Source: Oceanimonas aquatica | GTDB lineage: Bacteria; Pseudomonadota; Gammaproteobacteria; Enterobacterales; Aeromonadaceae | DNA length: 64,000 nucleotides | Assembly: GCF_030732065.1 (NCBI RefSeq) | Contig: NZ_JAVBHX010000002.1 | Location: 1 to 64,000, forward strand | Direction: 5' to 3' | Shown: positions 45,828 to 53,620 of the stretch, one piece after another | How positions within the stretch are numbered: position 1 is the stretch's first letter | Layout: the number at the start of each line of letters is the position of its first letter | Program-made: the position numbers and the translations under genes | Notes under the pieces: generated by a model | Database searches by the model: none | What the model was told of the DNA's origin: nothing | Seen by the model: the letters and a program-made list of their open reading frames with translations, nothing else

Positions 45828-47367
45828 GGTGGTTTCCTTGTTGCGTATTCGGTTGCATGAAATGTTCGAGTAATTCCAGATCCAGGTGTTGCTCAAGGGT
45901 GTCCGCCAGCCGGTTGATGCTGGCTTCGCGCAACTCGTCCAGGGCCACCGCCTGCTGGCTGTCATGCAGACCGGCCCAGGCCAGCAGCGCATTGCAGGCG
46001 TCCACGCTGTCAAACAGGCCATGCAGGTAGGTGCCCAGCACCTGATTATCGGTTGAGACCATGCCGTCCGGCTGTGGTGCCCCGCTTTCGGTGGCCAGCA
46101 TCAACGGCGCCTCATGTTCCACCAGTGCGCTACTCTGCCCGCAGTGAATTTCATAGCCGTGCACGGCGCAGGGCTCACCGCCAAGACTCAGGCTGCCGGT
46201 CACATTACGCAGTTGCTTGCCGGCTTCAAGAGTAGTGGTCATCGGCAAATAGCCCAGCCCTTCGCTGCTGCCGGCGGTGCTTTCAATGCCCTGAGGATCG
46301 TCAATCACATCACCCAGCATCTGGTAACCGCCACAAATGCCAATGAGCTTGCCGCCATAGCGCAGGTGGCGATCCAGCCACGCCTTCCAGCCATTGGCCT
46401 TGAGCACGGCCAGATCGTCCCGTACCGCCTTGCTGCCGGGCAGAATCACCAGATCGACGGCTGAGCAATGGGCAGGGCTCGAGCCCGCGTGCACCATGGT
46501 CAGCTCCACCCGCGGGTGCAGGCGCAGGACATCAAAGTCGGTGTGGTTGCTGATGCGCGGGGTGACCAGCACCACCACCCTGAGGGGCCGTTCGTCGCTA
46601 CTGGCGGCGCTGTGGTGAACAATGGCGTCTTCAGCGTCCAGCACCAGGTTGTCGAGGTAGGGCAGCACCCCCAGCACCGGCTTGCCGGTGAGCTCTTCAA
46701 TCATGGTCAGGCCGTTTTCCAGCAGGCGAATATCACCGCGAAACCGGTTGATCACCATTCCCTTTATCCGCGCCCGCTCCGCCTCACTCAGCAGCATCAG
46801 GGTGCCGTAAAGCTGGGCGAACACACCACCCTTGTCGATGTCGGCCACCAGGATCACCGGGCAGTCGGCGGCCTCGGCAAAGCCCATGTTGGCAATGTCG
46901 TTGTCGCGGAGGTTGATCTCCGCCGGGCTGCCCGCGCCTTCCACCAACACCAGCTCGTAAGCCTGGCGCAGGCGGTCAAAGGAATCGAGCACCGCCGTCA
47001 TCACCCGCTGCTTGTAGTGGCGGGCGCCGGGGCCGAAAAAGTCCTTGGCCTCCACCACCGACAGCGCCTTTCCCTGCACGATAACCTGAGCACAGGTATT
47101 GCTCTGGGGCTTGAGCAGCACCGGGTTGAAGTCGGTATGAGCCGGTACGCCACAGGCCACCGCCTGCAGGGCCTGGGCCCGGCCAATTTCACCGCCATCG
47201 CTGGTAACGGCGCTGTTCAGGGCCATGTTCTGGGGTTTGAAGGGGGCCACATGCAGGCCGCGCCGGGCAAATACCCGGCACAGTCCGGCCACCAGGGTGG
47301 TTTTGCCGGCGTCAGAGGCCGTGCCCTGCACCATCAGGGTGAATGCACTGGAAGCGGTTGTGGTCAT
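45817..47367 (-). CDS. cobQ: Cobyric acid synthase
   Basis: A 516-residue glutamine-dependent amidotransferase that amidates adenosylcobyrinic a,c-diamide to adenosylcobyric acid. The N-terminal dethiobiotin-synthetase-like domain has [15 protein letters not shown] and [20 protein letters not shown]. The C-terminal class I amidotransferase domain has the catalytic cysteine in [11 protein letters not shown] and the histidine in YEIHCG and TYLHGLFD regions. ATG 47367 is used, though its ribosome site is weak and an ATG 11 codons later is possible. No cobalamin riboswitch was found upstream. Confidence 0.92.
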   Translation of the reverse strand: MTTTASSAFTLMVQGTASDAGKTTLVAGLCRVFARRGLHVAPFKPQNMALNSAVTSDGGEIGRAQALQAVACGVPAHTDFNPVLLKPQSNTCAQVIVQGKALSVVEAKDFFGPGARHYKQRVMTAVLDSFDRLRQAYELVLVEGAGSPAEINLRDNDIANMGFAEAADCPVILVADIDKGGVFAQLYGTLMLLSEAERARIKGMVINRFRGDIRLLENGLTMIEELTGKPVLGVLPYLDNLVLDAEDAIVHHSAASSDERPLRVVVLVTPRISNHTDFDVLRLHPRVELTMVHAGSSPAHCSAVDLVILPGSKAVRDDLAVLKANGWKAWLDRHLRYGGKLIGICGGYQMLGDVIDDPQGIESTAGSSEGLGYLPMTTTLEAGKQLRNVTGSLSLGGEPCAVHGYEIHCGQSSALVEHEAPLMLATESGAPQPDGMVSTDNQVLGTYLHGLFDSVDACNALLAWAGLHDSQQAVALDELREASINRLADTLEQHLDLELLEHFMQPNTQQGNHHEQ

Positions 47368-47448
47368 GACTGAACTGGGCTTGTTTGAAACTGGGGCGCA
47401 CCTTAGCACGAATGGCCGTGAGGCTTAAGGTTTGTCCACTTGCCCATA

Positions 47449-47532
47449 GTCATTCCGGCCTGCGAGCCGGAATCCATGCTGCGGCCCCTCGTGCAATACG
47501 CCCTGGACTCCCGCCTTCGCGGGAGTCCAGGG
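47449..47532 (+). repeat. Two intergenic palindromic repeats
   Basis: GTCATTCCGGCCTGCGAGCCGGAATCC (from 47449) is followed at 47503-47530 by CTGGACTCCCGCCTTCGCGGGAGTCCAG in inverted orientation relative to the copies at 21270 and 53502. They fill the gap between cobQ and ndh. Confidence 0.7.
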
Positions 47533-47541
47533 CGTATAAAC

Positions 47542-48834
47542 TCAGTGCAGTTTCAGCCGCGGTCGCAGAAAGCGGTTAATACGGCCCACCAGCATCATCA
47601 GGCCGGTGCGGGTGTAGCCGTGCAGCGCCACCTGGTGCATCCGATACAGCGACACATACACGGTACGGGCGATGCGGCCTTCCACCATCATGGAGCCGCG
47701 CATCAGGTTGCCCATCAAGGATCCCACGGTCGAGTAGCGGCTCAGGTTCACCAGCGAGCCGTGATCCTTGTACACATAGGGCTTGAGTGCCTTGCCGCCG
47801 AGGCTGGCGAGAATGTTCTCAAAGGCCAGGCTTGCCATCTGGTGGGCCGACTGGGCCCGCGGCGGCACCGGCTTGCCGTCGGCCTGCAGGCAGAAGGCGC
47901 AGTCGCCAATGACGAAAATGCTGTCGTCACGGGTGGTTTGCAGGGTGTCCTTTACCGCCAACTGATTGATGCGGTTGGTCTCAAGCCCGGCGATGTCCTT
48001 CATGAAGTCCGGCGCCTTGATGCCGGCCGCCCACACCATGAGATTGGCGGGGATCAACTCGTCGCTTTTGGTTTTCAGGCCCTTGTCGGTGGCTTCCACC
48101 ACCATGGTGTTGATGCGAACGTCCACACCCAGCTCACGCAGCTCCTTATGGGCCATGGCGGAAATGCGCTCGGGCAACGCCGGCAAAATGCGCGGACCGG
48201 CTTCCACCAGGGTCAGGCGCAGGCAGTCGCGGTTGAGCTTTTTAAAGCCGTAGGCGTTCAGGTGCTCCACGGCGTTATAGAGCTCGGCAGAGAGCTCCAC
48301 TCCGGTGGCGCCGCCGCCCACAATGGCGATGTCGACCTTTTCGTCCACGGTGTCACTTTCGGCATACTGCAAAAAGCGGTTCATCAGCTCTTGATTGAAG
48401 CGCTCGGCCTGCTGGGGGCTGTCGAGGAAAATGCAGTGGTCGCGCACGCCCGGGGTGCCAAAGTCGTTGGACACCGAGCCCAGCGCCATTACCAGAATGT
48501 CGTAACTCAGGGTACGCTCGCCCACCATCTGCTTGCCGCTGTCATCGGCGAGCGGAGCCAGCTTGATCTGTTTGTTCTCCCTGTCGATGTCGGTCAGGGT
48601 ACCCAGGTGAAAACTGAAGCCATGATTATGAGCGTGGGAGCGGTAGCTCAGCCCATCCAGACCGGTGTCCATGGCACCGGTGGCCACTTCGTGCAGCAGC
48701 GGCTTCCACAGGTGGGTGCGGTTGCGGTCCACCAGGATCACTTCCGCCTTGCCCTTGCGTCCCAGCTGACGACCCAGTTTGGTTACCAGCTCCAGCCCGC
48801 CGGCGCCGCCGCCAACCACTATGATGCGTGTCAT
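47542..48834 (-). CDS. ndh: NADH dehydrogenase type II
   Basis: A 430-residue membrane-associated flavoprotein that passes electrons from NADH to quinone without pumping protons. The FAD site [17 protein letters not shown] opens the protein; the second dinucleotide site [19 protein letters not shown] lies near 170; FVIGDCAFC near 300 is the FAD-contact motif. The C-terminal part has a membrane-binding helix region. ATG 48834 is favoured over the upstream in-frame start because family proteins begin at this point. A consensus CRP site lies about 100 bases upstream. Confidence 0.94.
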   Translation of the reverse strand: MTRIIVVGGGAGGLELVTKLGRQLGRKGKAEVILVDRNRTHLWKPLLHEVATGAMDTGLDGLSYRSHAHNHGFSFHLGTLTDIDRENKQIKLAPLADDSGKQMVGERTLSYDILVMALGSVSNDFGTPGVRDHCIFLDSPQQAERFNQELMNRFLQYAESDTVDEKVDIAIVGGGATGVELSAELYNAVEHLNAYGFKKLNRDCLRLTLVEAGPRILPALPERISAMAHKELRELGVDVRINTMVVEATDKGLKTKSDELIPANLMVWAAGIKAPDFMKDIAGLETNRINQLAVKDTLQTTRDDSIFVIGDCAFCLQADGKPVPPRAQSAHQMASLAFENILASLGGKALKPYVYKDHGSLVNLSRYSTVGSLMGNLMRGSMMVEGRIARTVYVSLYRMHQVALHGYTRTGLMMLVGRINRFLRPRLKLH

Positions 48835-48932
48835 TGTCAAACCTCGTTCAAGATAAAAAAACCTGCGGCTATGGCGCATCCATAGCGGCAGATTCTTGGA
48901 ATGCCGCCTTTACTGAGGCGGCTGCCATTGTA

Positions 48933-48958
48933 AAAGTTGTGACTGATTTCACAACTTT
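48933..48958. promoter_or_regulatory. Consensus CRP site / palindrome upstream of ndh
   Basis: AAAGTTGTGACTGATTTCACAACTTT is a perfect 10-base inverted repeat around 6 bases and contains TGTGA-N6-TCACA, the exact CRP core. On the minus strand it is followed by TTTT, so it could also act as a weak nagZ terminator; both roles are possible. Confidence 0.65.
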
Positions 48959-48984
48959 ATTTTTACATAAAAATAACTACCGGT

Positions 48985-49995
48985 TCAATCGTTCCAGCCC
49001 TGCTCGGCACCGATGCGCCGCAGCCGATCGGCGGCCTCGCGCCAGCGGCGGCTGCCATACAGGTGGGCCGGGCCGGCATTGTCTTTCTTGCGCAGGGAAG
49101 ACAAATCCCGCTGCAGATCGTGCGGCAGGCTGTCGATAATGGCCACGGCACCGGGCCTGTGATTGCAGGCCAGCAGCAGATCACAGCCCGCCGCCAGCGC
49201 CTGCTTAGCACGCTCGGCATAACCGCCGGCCACGGCGGCCCCTTCCATGGTGAGATCGTCACTGAAAATCAGCCCGTTAAAGCCCAGGCGGTTGCGCAGC
49301 ATGTCTTTCAGCCAGACGTCGGAAAAGCCCGCCGGCCGTTCGTCCACGTTCTGGTAAATCACGTGGGCCGGCATCACTCCCTGAATGGCGCCCTGAGCAA
49401 TCAGCTCACGAAACGGCACCATGTCGGCCTGCTCTATCTCGGCAAGCTCTCGTTTGTCCACCGGGCTTTCGATGTGAGAGTCGGCACGCACGCTGCCATG
49501 GCCGGGAAAATGCTTGGCCACCGCCGCCATGCCGGCTTCCTTCATGCCGCCGATATAAGCTCCGGCGTGGGCGATCACCGGCTCGGGATCGGCGCCGAAA
49601 CTGCGATCGCCAATCACCTCACTGCCCCGCTCCAGATCGAGCACGGGGGCAAAGCTGAGATCAATGTCGTGAGCCAGCAACTCGGCGGCCATCAGCCAGC
49701 CGGCATCGGCCAGCAGACCTTGGCGCTCGGGATGATGCAGGCCGGCCAGCCTGCCCGGTGCCGGCAGCGGAAAAAACCCGTTGCGAAAGCGCTGTACCCG
49801 GCCACCTTCGTGATCCACGGTCAGCAACAGGCCGGGCTTCACCGCCCGAATGGCTTTGACCAGGGCGGAAAGCTGCGCGCGGTCATGATAATTTCTGGCG
49901 AAAAATATTACTCCGCCCACCACCGGGTGCTCGAGCAATTCGCGCTCTTCCGCCTCCAGCTCGCAGCCGTTTACATCAAGAATAAAGGGACCCAT
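48985..49995 (-). CDS. nagZ: Beta-N-acetylglucosaminidase (peptidoglycan recycling)
   Basis: A 336-residue cytoplasmic glycoside hydrolase family 3 enzyme that removes GlcNAc from recycled anhydromuropeptides. The start MGPFILDVNGCELEAEE matches the family, and KHFPGHGSVRADSH holds the catalytic histidine on the mobile loop. GLIFSDDLTMEGA carries the aspartate nucleophile. In many Gram-negatives its product signals AmpC induction; no ampR/ampC is seen here. The order hinT-lpoB-thiK-nagZ-ndh is that of E. coli minus ycfL and ycfP. Confidence 0.96.
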   Translation of the reverse strand: MGPFILDVNGCELEAEERELLEHPVVGGVIFFARNYHDRAQLSALVKAIRAVKPGLLLTVDHEGGRVQRFRNGFFPLPAPGRLAGLHHPERQGLLADAGWLMAAELLAHDIDLSFAPVLDLERGSEVIGDRSFGADPEPVIAHAGAYIGGMKEAGMAAVAKHFPGHGSVRADSHIESPVDKRELAEIEQADMVPFRELIAQGAIQGVMPAHVIYQNVDERPAGFSDVWLKDMLRNRLGFNGLIFSDDLTMEGAAVAGGYAERAKQALAAGCDLLLACNHRPGAVAIIDSLPHDLQRDLSSLRKKDNAGPAHLYGSRRWREAADRLRRIGAEQGWND

Positions 49996-50037
49996 GTTTG
50001 CTCCGGGGCCGCGCCGCGGCCGTGTTGAATTGAAGTA

Positions 50038-50850
50038 TTACCCAAGGCTTTTAGTCAGCAGCGCCCGCGCCGCTTCAAGCCAGTCTTTATATTCCGCCTT
50101 GCCGCTGTGCTGATGCTGCACCATGGCCCACAACAGGGTGAGCAGTTGCACCCAGGGCAGCCGGGCCCGCAACCGGGCCGCGCTCATCTCACCGCCAGCG
50201 GCCCGGTAATGGGCCAGCAGCTCATTGCAGCCAGCGTCGTTCAGGCCCCTGTCGTCGGCGATCACGGCCAGTTCAAAGGCGGGATCCGCCAGTGCCGCGT
50301 ATTCCCAGTCCAGCAGCCAGGGCCGCGGGCCCAGTACATTGCCGGCGGTCAGATCGCAATGGCACAGGGCGGGCACAAAGGTCGGGTTGAGAGCCGGGCG
50401 CTCAAACGCCGCCAGCAGCGGCGCCAGCCAGGCCGGCAGTGAGTGTAACTGGTCGAGGTAATGCTGCACCCGCTGCGTCAGGCTCAGCAGCGGCAGGTCG
50501 GGTACCTTCAAGCCATGCAACTGAGCCACTTTGGGCATCAGTGCGGCAAGGGTTCCCGGCGCCTGCCGCCAGTCCGGCTCATTCAGCCAGTCCAGCACCA
50601 GCAGGCCGGAGCCGGCATCGGCATAACGAATGGCCGGAGCCAGCCCGGCCTCGGCCGCCAGACCGTGGGCCATGAGCTCAAGGTGACGATCAATGCCCAG
50701 GCTGGCGGGGGCCTCACAGCCCAGCCGCAACCAGTAACTCTGTGTTTCGGTATTCAGCCGAAAACAGCGGTTGGTATAACCGCCGGCAAGGGGAGTCAGC
50801 CTGCCACGCAGTGCGGGCGGCAGGCTCGCGAGCAGTGGTTCAGCGTCCAC
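50038..50850 (-). CDS. thiK: Thiamine kinase-like phosphotransferase
   Basis: A 270-residue kinase of the choline/aminoglycoside phosphotransferase fold. The Brenner motif ALCHCDLTAGNVL has its catalytic aspartate, WLLDWEYAALADPAFELA has the metal-binding aspartate, and GGYTNRCFRL is the nucleotide loop. Its place between lpoB and nagZ supports thiamine kinase (salvage of thiamine to thiamine phosphate). The start ATG overlaps the lpoB stop by 11 bases. Confidence 0.85.
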   Translation of the reverse strand: MDAEPLLASLPPALRGRLTPLAGGYTNRCFRLNTETQSYWLRLGCEAPASLGIDRHLELMAHGLAAEAGLAPAIRYADAGSGLLVLDWLNEPDWRQAPGTLAALMPKVAQLHGLKVPDLPLLSLTQRVQHYLDQLHSLPAWLAPLLAAFERPALNPTFVPALCHCDLTAGNVLGPRPWLLDWEYAALADPAFELAVIADDRGLNDAGCNELLAHYRAAGGEMSAARLRARLPWVQLLTLLWAMVQHQHSGKAEYKDWLEAARALLTKSLG

Positions 50851-51445
50851 TGACGCTGTCGGACCACAGCACCTCGCCGCTGGCCAGCTCCATCAGCTGG
50901 CCACGCAGGCTGAAGCCGCTGCCCGCCCGGTGCACACTGCCGGAAAGCAGGTAATCGGCGCCACTTTGCTTGCCCAGGCGCACCAGCGAGGCGATATCGG
51001 CCCGTCCGCCCTGATAGGCGAGTTGCTGGCGCAGGCTGTTCACCTCGGGGCCACTCACAAAGTTAAGCGAACCACTCAGCTGTGCCTGCAGCCGCTCGGT
51101 AAGCCCGCGCGTGTCCACCGGGCTGCCGGCCTGGTTGCGAATATCGTCGAGCAGCACCGGGCCGGTCACCTCGGTGACGGCGGCGCTGGCCCGAAGCCGG
51201 GCGGCCAGATTATCAGCCAGCCGCTGCATGGTGGCGTTGTTGGCTTCCGGCAGCGGTGCCGACGGTGCCTCGGGCAGTTCGATCACCGGTGGTGGCGACA
51301 CCGGCTGAGGCAGCTCGGGCGGGCGCACCGGCTCCGGCGTGGCAGGATAAACCGGCGCTGGCTTGGTCGAATAAGGGTTGGGCAGGGTACAGGCACTCAG
51401 GGCCAGCACCGCCGAGGCCAGGGTGGCAATGCGAAAAGGGGTCAT
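50840..51445 (-). CDS. lpoB: Penicillin-binding protein activator LpoB
   Basis: A 201-residue outer-membrane lipoprotein that activates PBP1b from outside the peptidoglycan. The signal peptide ends in the lipobox LSAC (cysteine at about 19), a proline-rich flexible arm (about 28-65) spans the periplasm, and a globular domain follows (LLDDIRNQAGSPVDTRGL, GADYLLSGSVH). ATG 51445 has AGGAG before it and directly precedes the signal peptide, so earlier codons are rejected. Confidence 0.93.
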   Translation of the reverse strand: MTPFRIATLASAVLALSACTLPNPYSTKPAPVYPATPEPVRPPELPQPVSPPPVIELPEAPSAPLPEANNATMQRLADNLAARLRASAAVTEVTGPVLLDDIRNQAGSPVDTRGLTERLQAQLSGSLNFVSGPEVNSLRQQLAYQGGRADIASLVRLGKQSGADYLLSGSVHRAGSGFSLRGQLMELASGEVLWSDSVSGR

Positions 51446-51455
51446 GTCAGCTCCT

Positions 51456-51806
51456 TTACACGGCCAGCATGGGGCCAAGCGGGCGACCACCCAGCAGGTG
51501 CATGTGAATGTGGTACACCTCCTGGCCGCCATGGCGGTTGCAGTTCACCATCAGGCGGTAGCCGTCTTCGGCAATACCGGCATCGGCGGCCAGCTTGCGC
51601 GCCACGGTAAACATGCGGCCCAGGGCCAGCTCATGCTCGGCCTCCACCTCGTTCACGGTGGGGATCACCACGTTGGGAATGATCAGCACATGAGTGGGTG
51701 CCTTGGGGGAGATATCGCGAAAGGCGGTGACCAGCTCATCCTGATACAGGATGTCGGCGGGAATTTCCTTGCGAATGATTTTGCTGAAAATGGTCTCTTC
51801 TGCCAT
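51456..51806 (-). CDS. hinT: Purine nucleoside phosphoramidase HinT
   Basis: A 116-residue HIT protein that hydrolyses adenosine phosphoramidates. [19 protein letters not shown] is the usual start, and [16 protein letters not shown] contains the intact His triad HIHMHLL. The C-terminal PLGPMLAV is conserved. ATG 51806 is chosen, as upstream in-frame codons extend into the tRNA region without similarity. It lies 10 bases upstream of lpoB, so they are probably co-transcribed. Confidence 0.96.
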   Translation of the reverse strand: MAEETIFSKIIRKEIPADILYQDELVTAFRDISPKAPTHVLIIPNVVIPTVNEVEAEHELALGRMFTVARKLAADAGIAEDGYRLMVNCNRHGGQEVYHIHMHLLGGRPLGPMLAV

Positions 51807-51965
51807 GGCCTGTCTCCTTGAATGAATCGCCTGCCGGTGGGCAGGATGGCTATTATAGCTCGCCGGCCCGGCAAGTGAATGGGTAAGCCCTTGATGTACA
51901 ACAGGCCTCGTCGCCTGCAAGTGCGCAATTTGTCGGCAGTTGCATCCACACCGCAAGATTGGCTG

Positions 51966-51994
51966 TTGACAGCACCGGCCGCCTTTTCTATTAT
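51966..51994 (+). promoter_or_regulatory. Promoter of tRNA-Pro
   Basis: TTGACA (51966-51971), a 17-base spacer and TATTAT (51989-51994) are followed by the GC-rich discriminator GCGCCCCG, typical of stable-RNA promoters under stringent control. The tRNA begins 28 bases after the -10. Confidence 0.88.
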
Positions 51995-52021
51995 GCGCCC
52001 CGTCATCACGAATGACGTTCT

Positions 52022-52098
52022 CGGCGTGTAGCGCAGCCTGGTAGCGCACTGTCATGGGGTGTCAGGGGTCGGAGGTTCAAATCCTCTCACGCCGACCA
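52022..52098 (+). tRNA. proL: tRNA-Pro (GGG)
   Basis: This is a 77-base tRNA with CCA encoded. The acceptor CGGCGTG pairs with CACGCCG (then ACCA). The D-arm is GCGC...GCGC. The anticodon loop ATGGGGT has anticodon GGG at 52056-52058, and the T-arm is GGAGGTTCAAATCCTC. It differs from E. coli proL at only a few paired positions, with compensating changes in the acceptor stem. Confidence 0.96.
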
Positions 52099-52108
52099 AA
52101 TCATCCTC

Positions 52109-52141
52109 AAAAAGCCCACCTTGTCTCAAGGTGGGCTTTTT
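52109..52141 (+). terminator. tRNA-Pro terminator
   Basis: AAAAAGCCCACCTTG / CAAGGTGGGCTTTTT around TCT is a perfect 15-base stem ending in a T run, 10 bases after the tRNA. From here to 52296 no gene is visible. Confidence 0.93.
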
Positions 52142-52296
52142 GTATTCCGCGATCTGTCACTCCTGATGAGTCACAGAACAAGGCCCACCTGTCATGCGAT
52201 TGGTAGCTTTTTGCGTATTGGTCCATTAAAAGCCTGCCCGGTAACGCAACCCCTTCTAAACTTTAAAGATTCCATTTATTCATTGCGGGGGGCCCC

Positions 52297-52947
52297 ATGC
52301 AGCAACCCTTTACCGATCGCCACCAGGCCGGCGTAGCGCTGGCCAAAGAACTGAACCGCCTTCGCCACAAGTGCAAATGGCCGGCGCCGCTGATGGTACT
52401 GGCCCTTCCCCGGGGCGGTGTGCCCGTTGCCGCGCCGGTGGCCGACGCCCTGTCGGCACCGCTCGATGTAATGATGGTGCGCAAGCTGGGCTGTCCGGGT
52501 AACCCGGAGCTGGCCATGGGCGCCGTGGCCAGCGGCGGTGTGCACTTTCTCAATCATCATCTGATCCGGCAACTGAGCATCAGCCAGTACGAGATCGAAC
52601 GGGCCTTGCTGCAGGAGCAACGGGAGCTGGCCCGCCGTGAAGCCAAATACCGGCATCAACGCCCTCCCCTGGCCCTGGCCGGCAAAACGGTGATCCTGGT
52701 GGATGATGGTCTGGCCACGGGTGCCACCATGCGGGTGGCCATTGAAGCCACCCTGGCCCACCAGCCCGACCGGGTGCTGGTAGCGGTGCCGGTTGGCTCG
52801 GCCGATACCATTGCCGAACTGGCGCCGCTGGTAGACAGGGTGTGCTGTCTGGCCACCCCGTTGCCGTTTTTTGCCGTGGGGCAGTGGTATCTGGACTTTC
52901 CCCAGGTGGATGACGACGAGGTCATCGCCCTGATGGCGGAGCACTGA
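52297..52947 (+). CDS. Phosphoribosyltransferase-family protein
   Basis: A 216-residue type I phosphoribosyltransferase fold with the PRPP-binding motif VILVDDGLATGATM (132-145). The LALPRGGVPVAAPVADAL start and VRKLGCPGNPELAMGAVA are typical of the group often annotated as predicted phosphoribosyltransferases, sometimes fused to dienelactone hydrolase domains. Here it stands alone. The base or substrate is unknown. CGGGGGG precedes ATG 52297. Confidence 0.8.
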   Translation: MQQPFTDRHQAGVALAKELNRLRHKCKWPAPLMVLALPRGGVPVAAPVADALSAPLDVMMVRKLGCPGNPELAMGAVASGGVHFLNHHLIRQLSISQYEIERALLQEQRELARREAKYRHQRPPLALAGKTVILVDDGLATGATMRVAIEATLAHQPDRVLVAVPVGSADTIAELAPLVDRVCCLATPLPFFAVGQWYLDFPQVDDDEVIALMAEH

Positions 52948-53047
52948 CAGCGCCAGGCCCTGTCTGTTGGCATCAGCGAATCGGATTCAAGCCGCGCCAT
53001 TGTGCTATACACTCAAAAGGTTGATTTTCATTAAAAGAGGTATGGCT

Positions 53048-53440
53048 ATGGCAAGGTTCAAGCAAAAGACCCTGGCGCTGGCGCTGGCCGGCGTCATCAC
53101 TACCCAGCTGGCCGCCTGCGGCACCATTTTTTATCCCGAGCGCAAAGGCCAGAAAAGCGGTCGTATCGATCCGGTGGTGGCCATCGCCGACGGCGTGGGC
53201 CTGCTGTTTTTCCTGGTGCCGGGCGTGATCGCCTTTGCGGTGGACTTTTCCAACGGCACCATTTATCTGCCCGGTGGCCGCGCCGAGCATCAGCCCGAGC
53301 TGACTCCCGACAGCATTAACCAGACCCTTTATGCCGCCACCGGCCAGGAAGTGGACTGGTCGCAGCAGAACATCACCGTCACCTCCCTGCAGGGCGATGA
53401 CTCCCTCACCGGTTTTGACCTGATCCCCGCGCGGGGCTGA
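53048..53440 (+). CDS. Small lipoprotein
   Basis: About 130 residues. The signal peptide MARFKQKTLALALAGVITTQ ends in the lipobox LAAC (cysteine at about 24), followed by GTIFYPERKGQKSGRIDP. A hydrophobic stretch (about 44-66, LLFFLVPGVIAFAVDF) is unusual for a lipoprotein and may insert in a membrane. The end is acidic and polar. ATG 53048 is favoured because AGAGG lies eight bases before it; ATG 53042 is too close to that site. The function is unknown. Confidence 0.75.
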   Translation: MARFKQKTLALALAGVITTQLAACGTIFYPERKGQKSGRIDPVVAIADGVGLLFFLVPGVIAFAVDFSNGTIYLPGGRAEHQPELTPDSINQTLYAATGQEVDWSQQNITVTSLQGDDSLTGFDLIPARG

Positions 53441-53501
53441 GGCAACGCTGACCCAGGTTAGCTATTCTCCCCCTCTGCAAGTTACTGCTGCATTCGAGAC
53501 C

Positions 53502-53529
53502 GTCACTCCCGCGAAGGCGGGAGTCCATT
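53502..53529 (+). repeat. Intergenic repeat, GTCACTCCCGCGAAGGCGGGAGTCCA type
   Basis: The stem CTCCCGC / GCGGGAG around GAAG lies between convergent genes. It is the least changed copy of the family seen at 21270, 39678 and 47503. Confidence 0.7.
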
Positions 53530-53620
53530 CCGCCCGCCCCGCCGATACCTGATATTTACACCTGATCCATGGCTCAAGCGTCGTCTGCTCTGGATCTTCA
53601 CTCCACGGAGATGACGGTGT

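Noticed and set aside
47368-47541. Cobalamin riboswitch before cobQ
   Set aside because: The gap contains only two palindromic repeats; the B12-box and other conserved riboswitch parts were not found on the minus strand.
52022-52296. tRNA-Pro as an integration site for a genomic island
   Set aside because: There is no integrase gene and no repeated tRNA 3' end downstream; the tRNA has its own terminator and ordinary genes follow.
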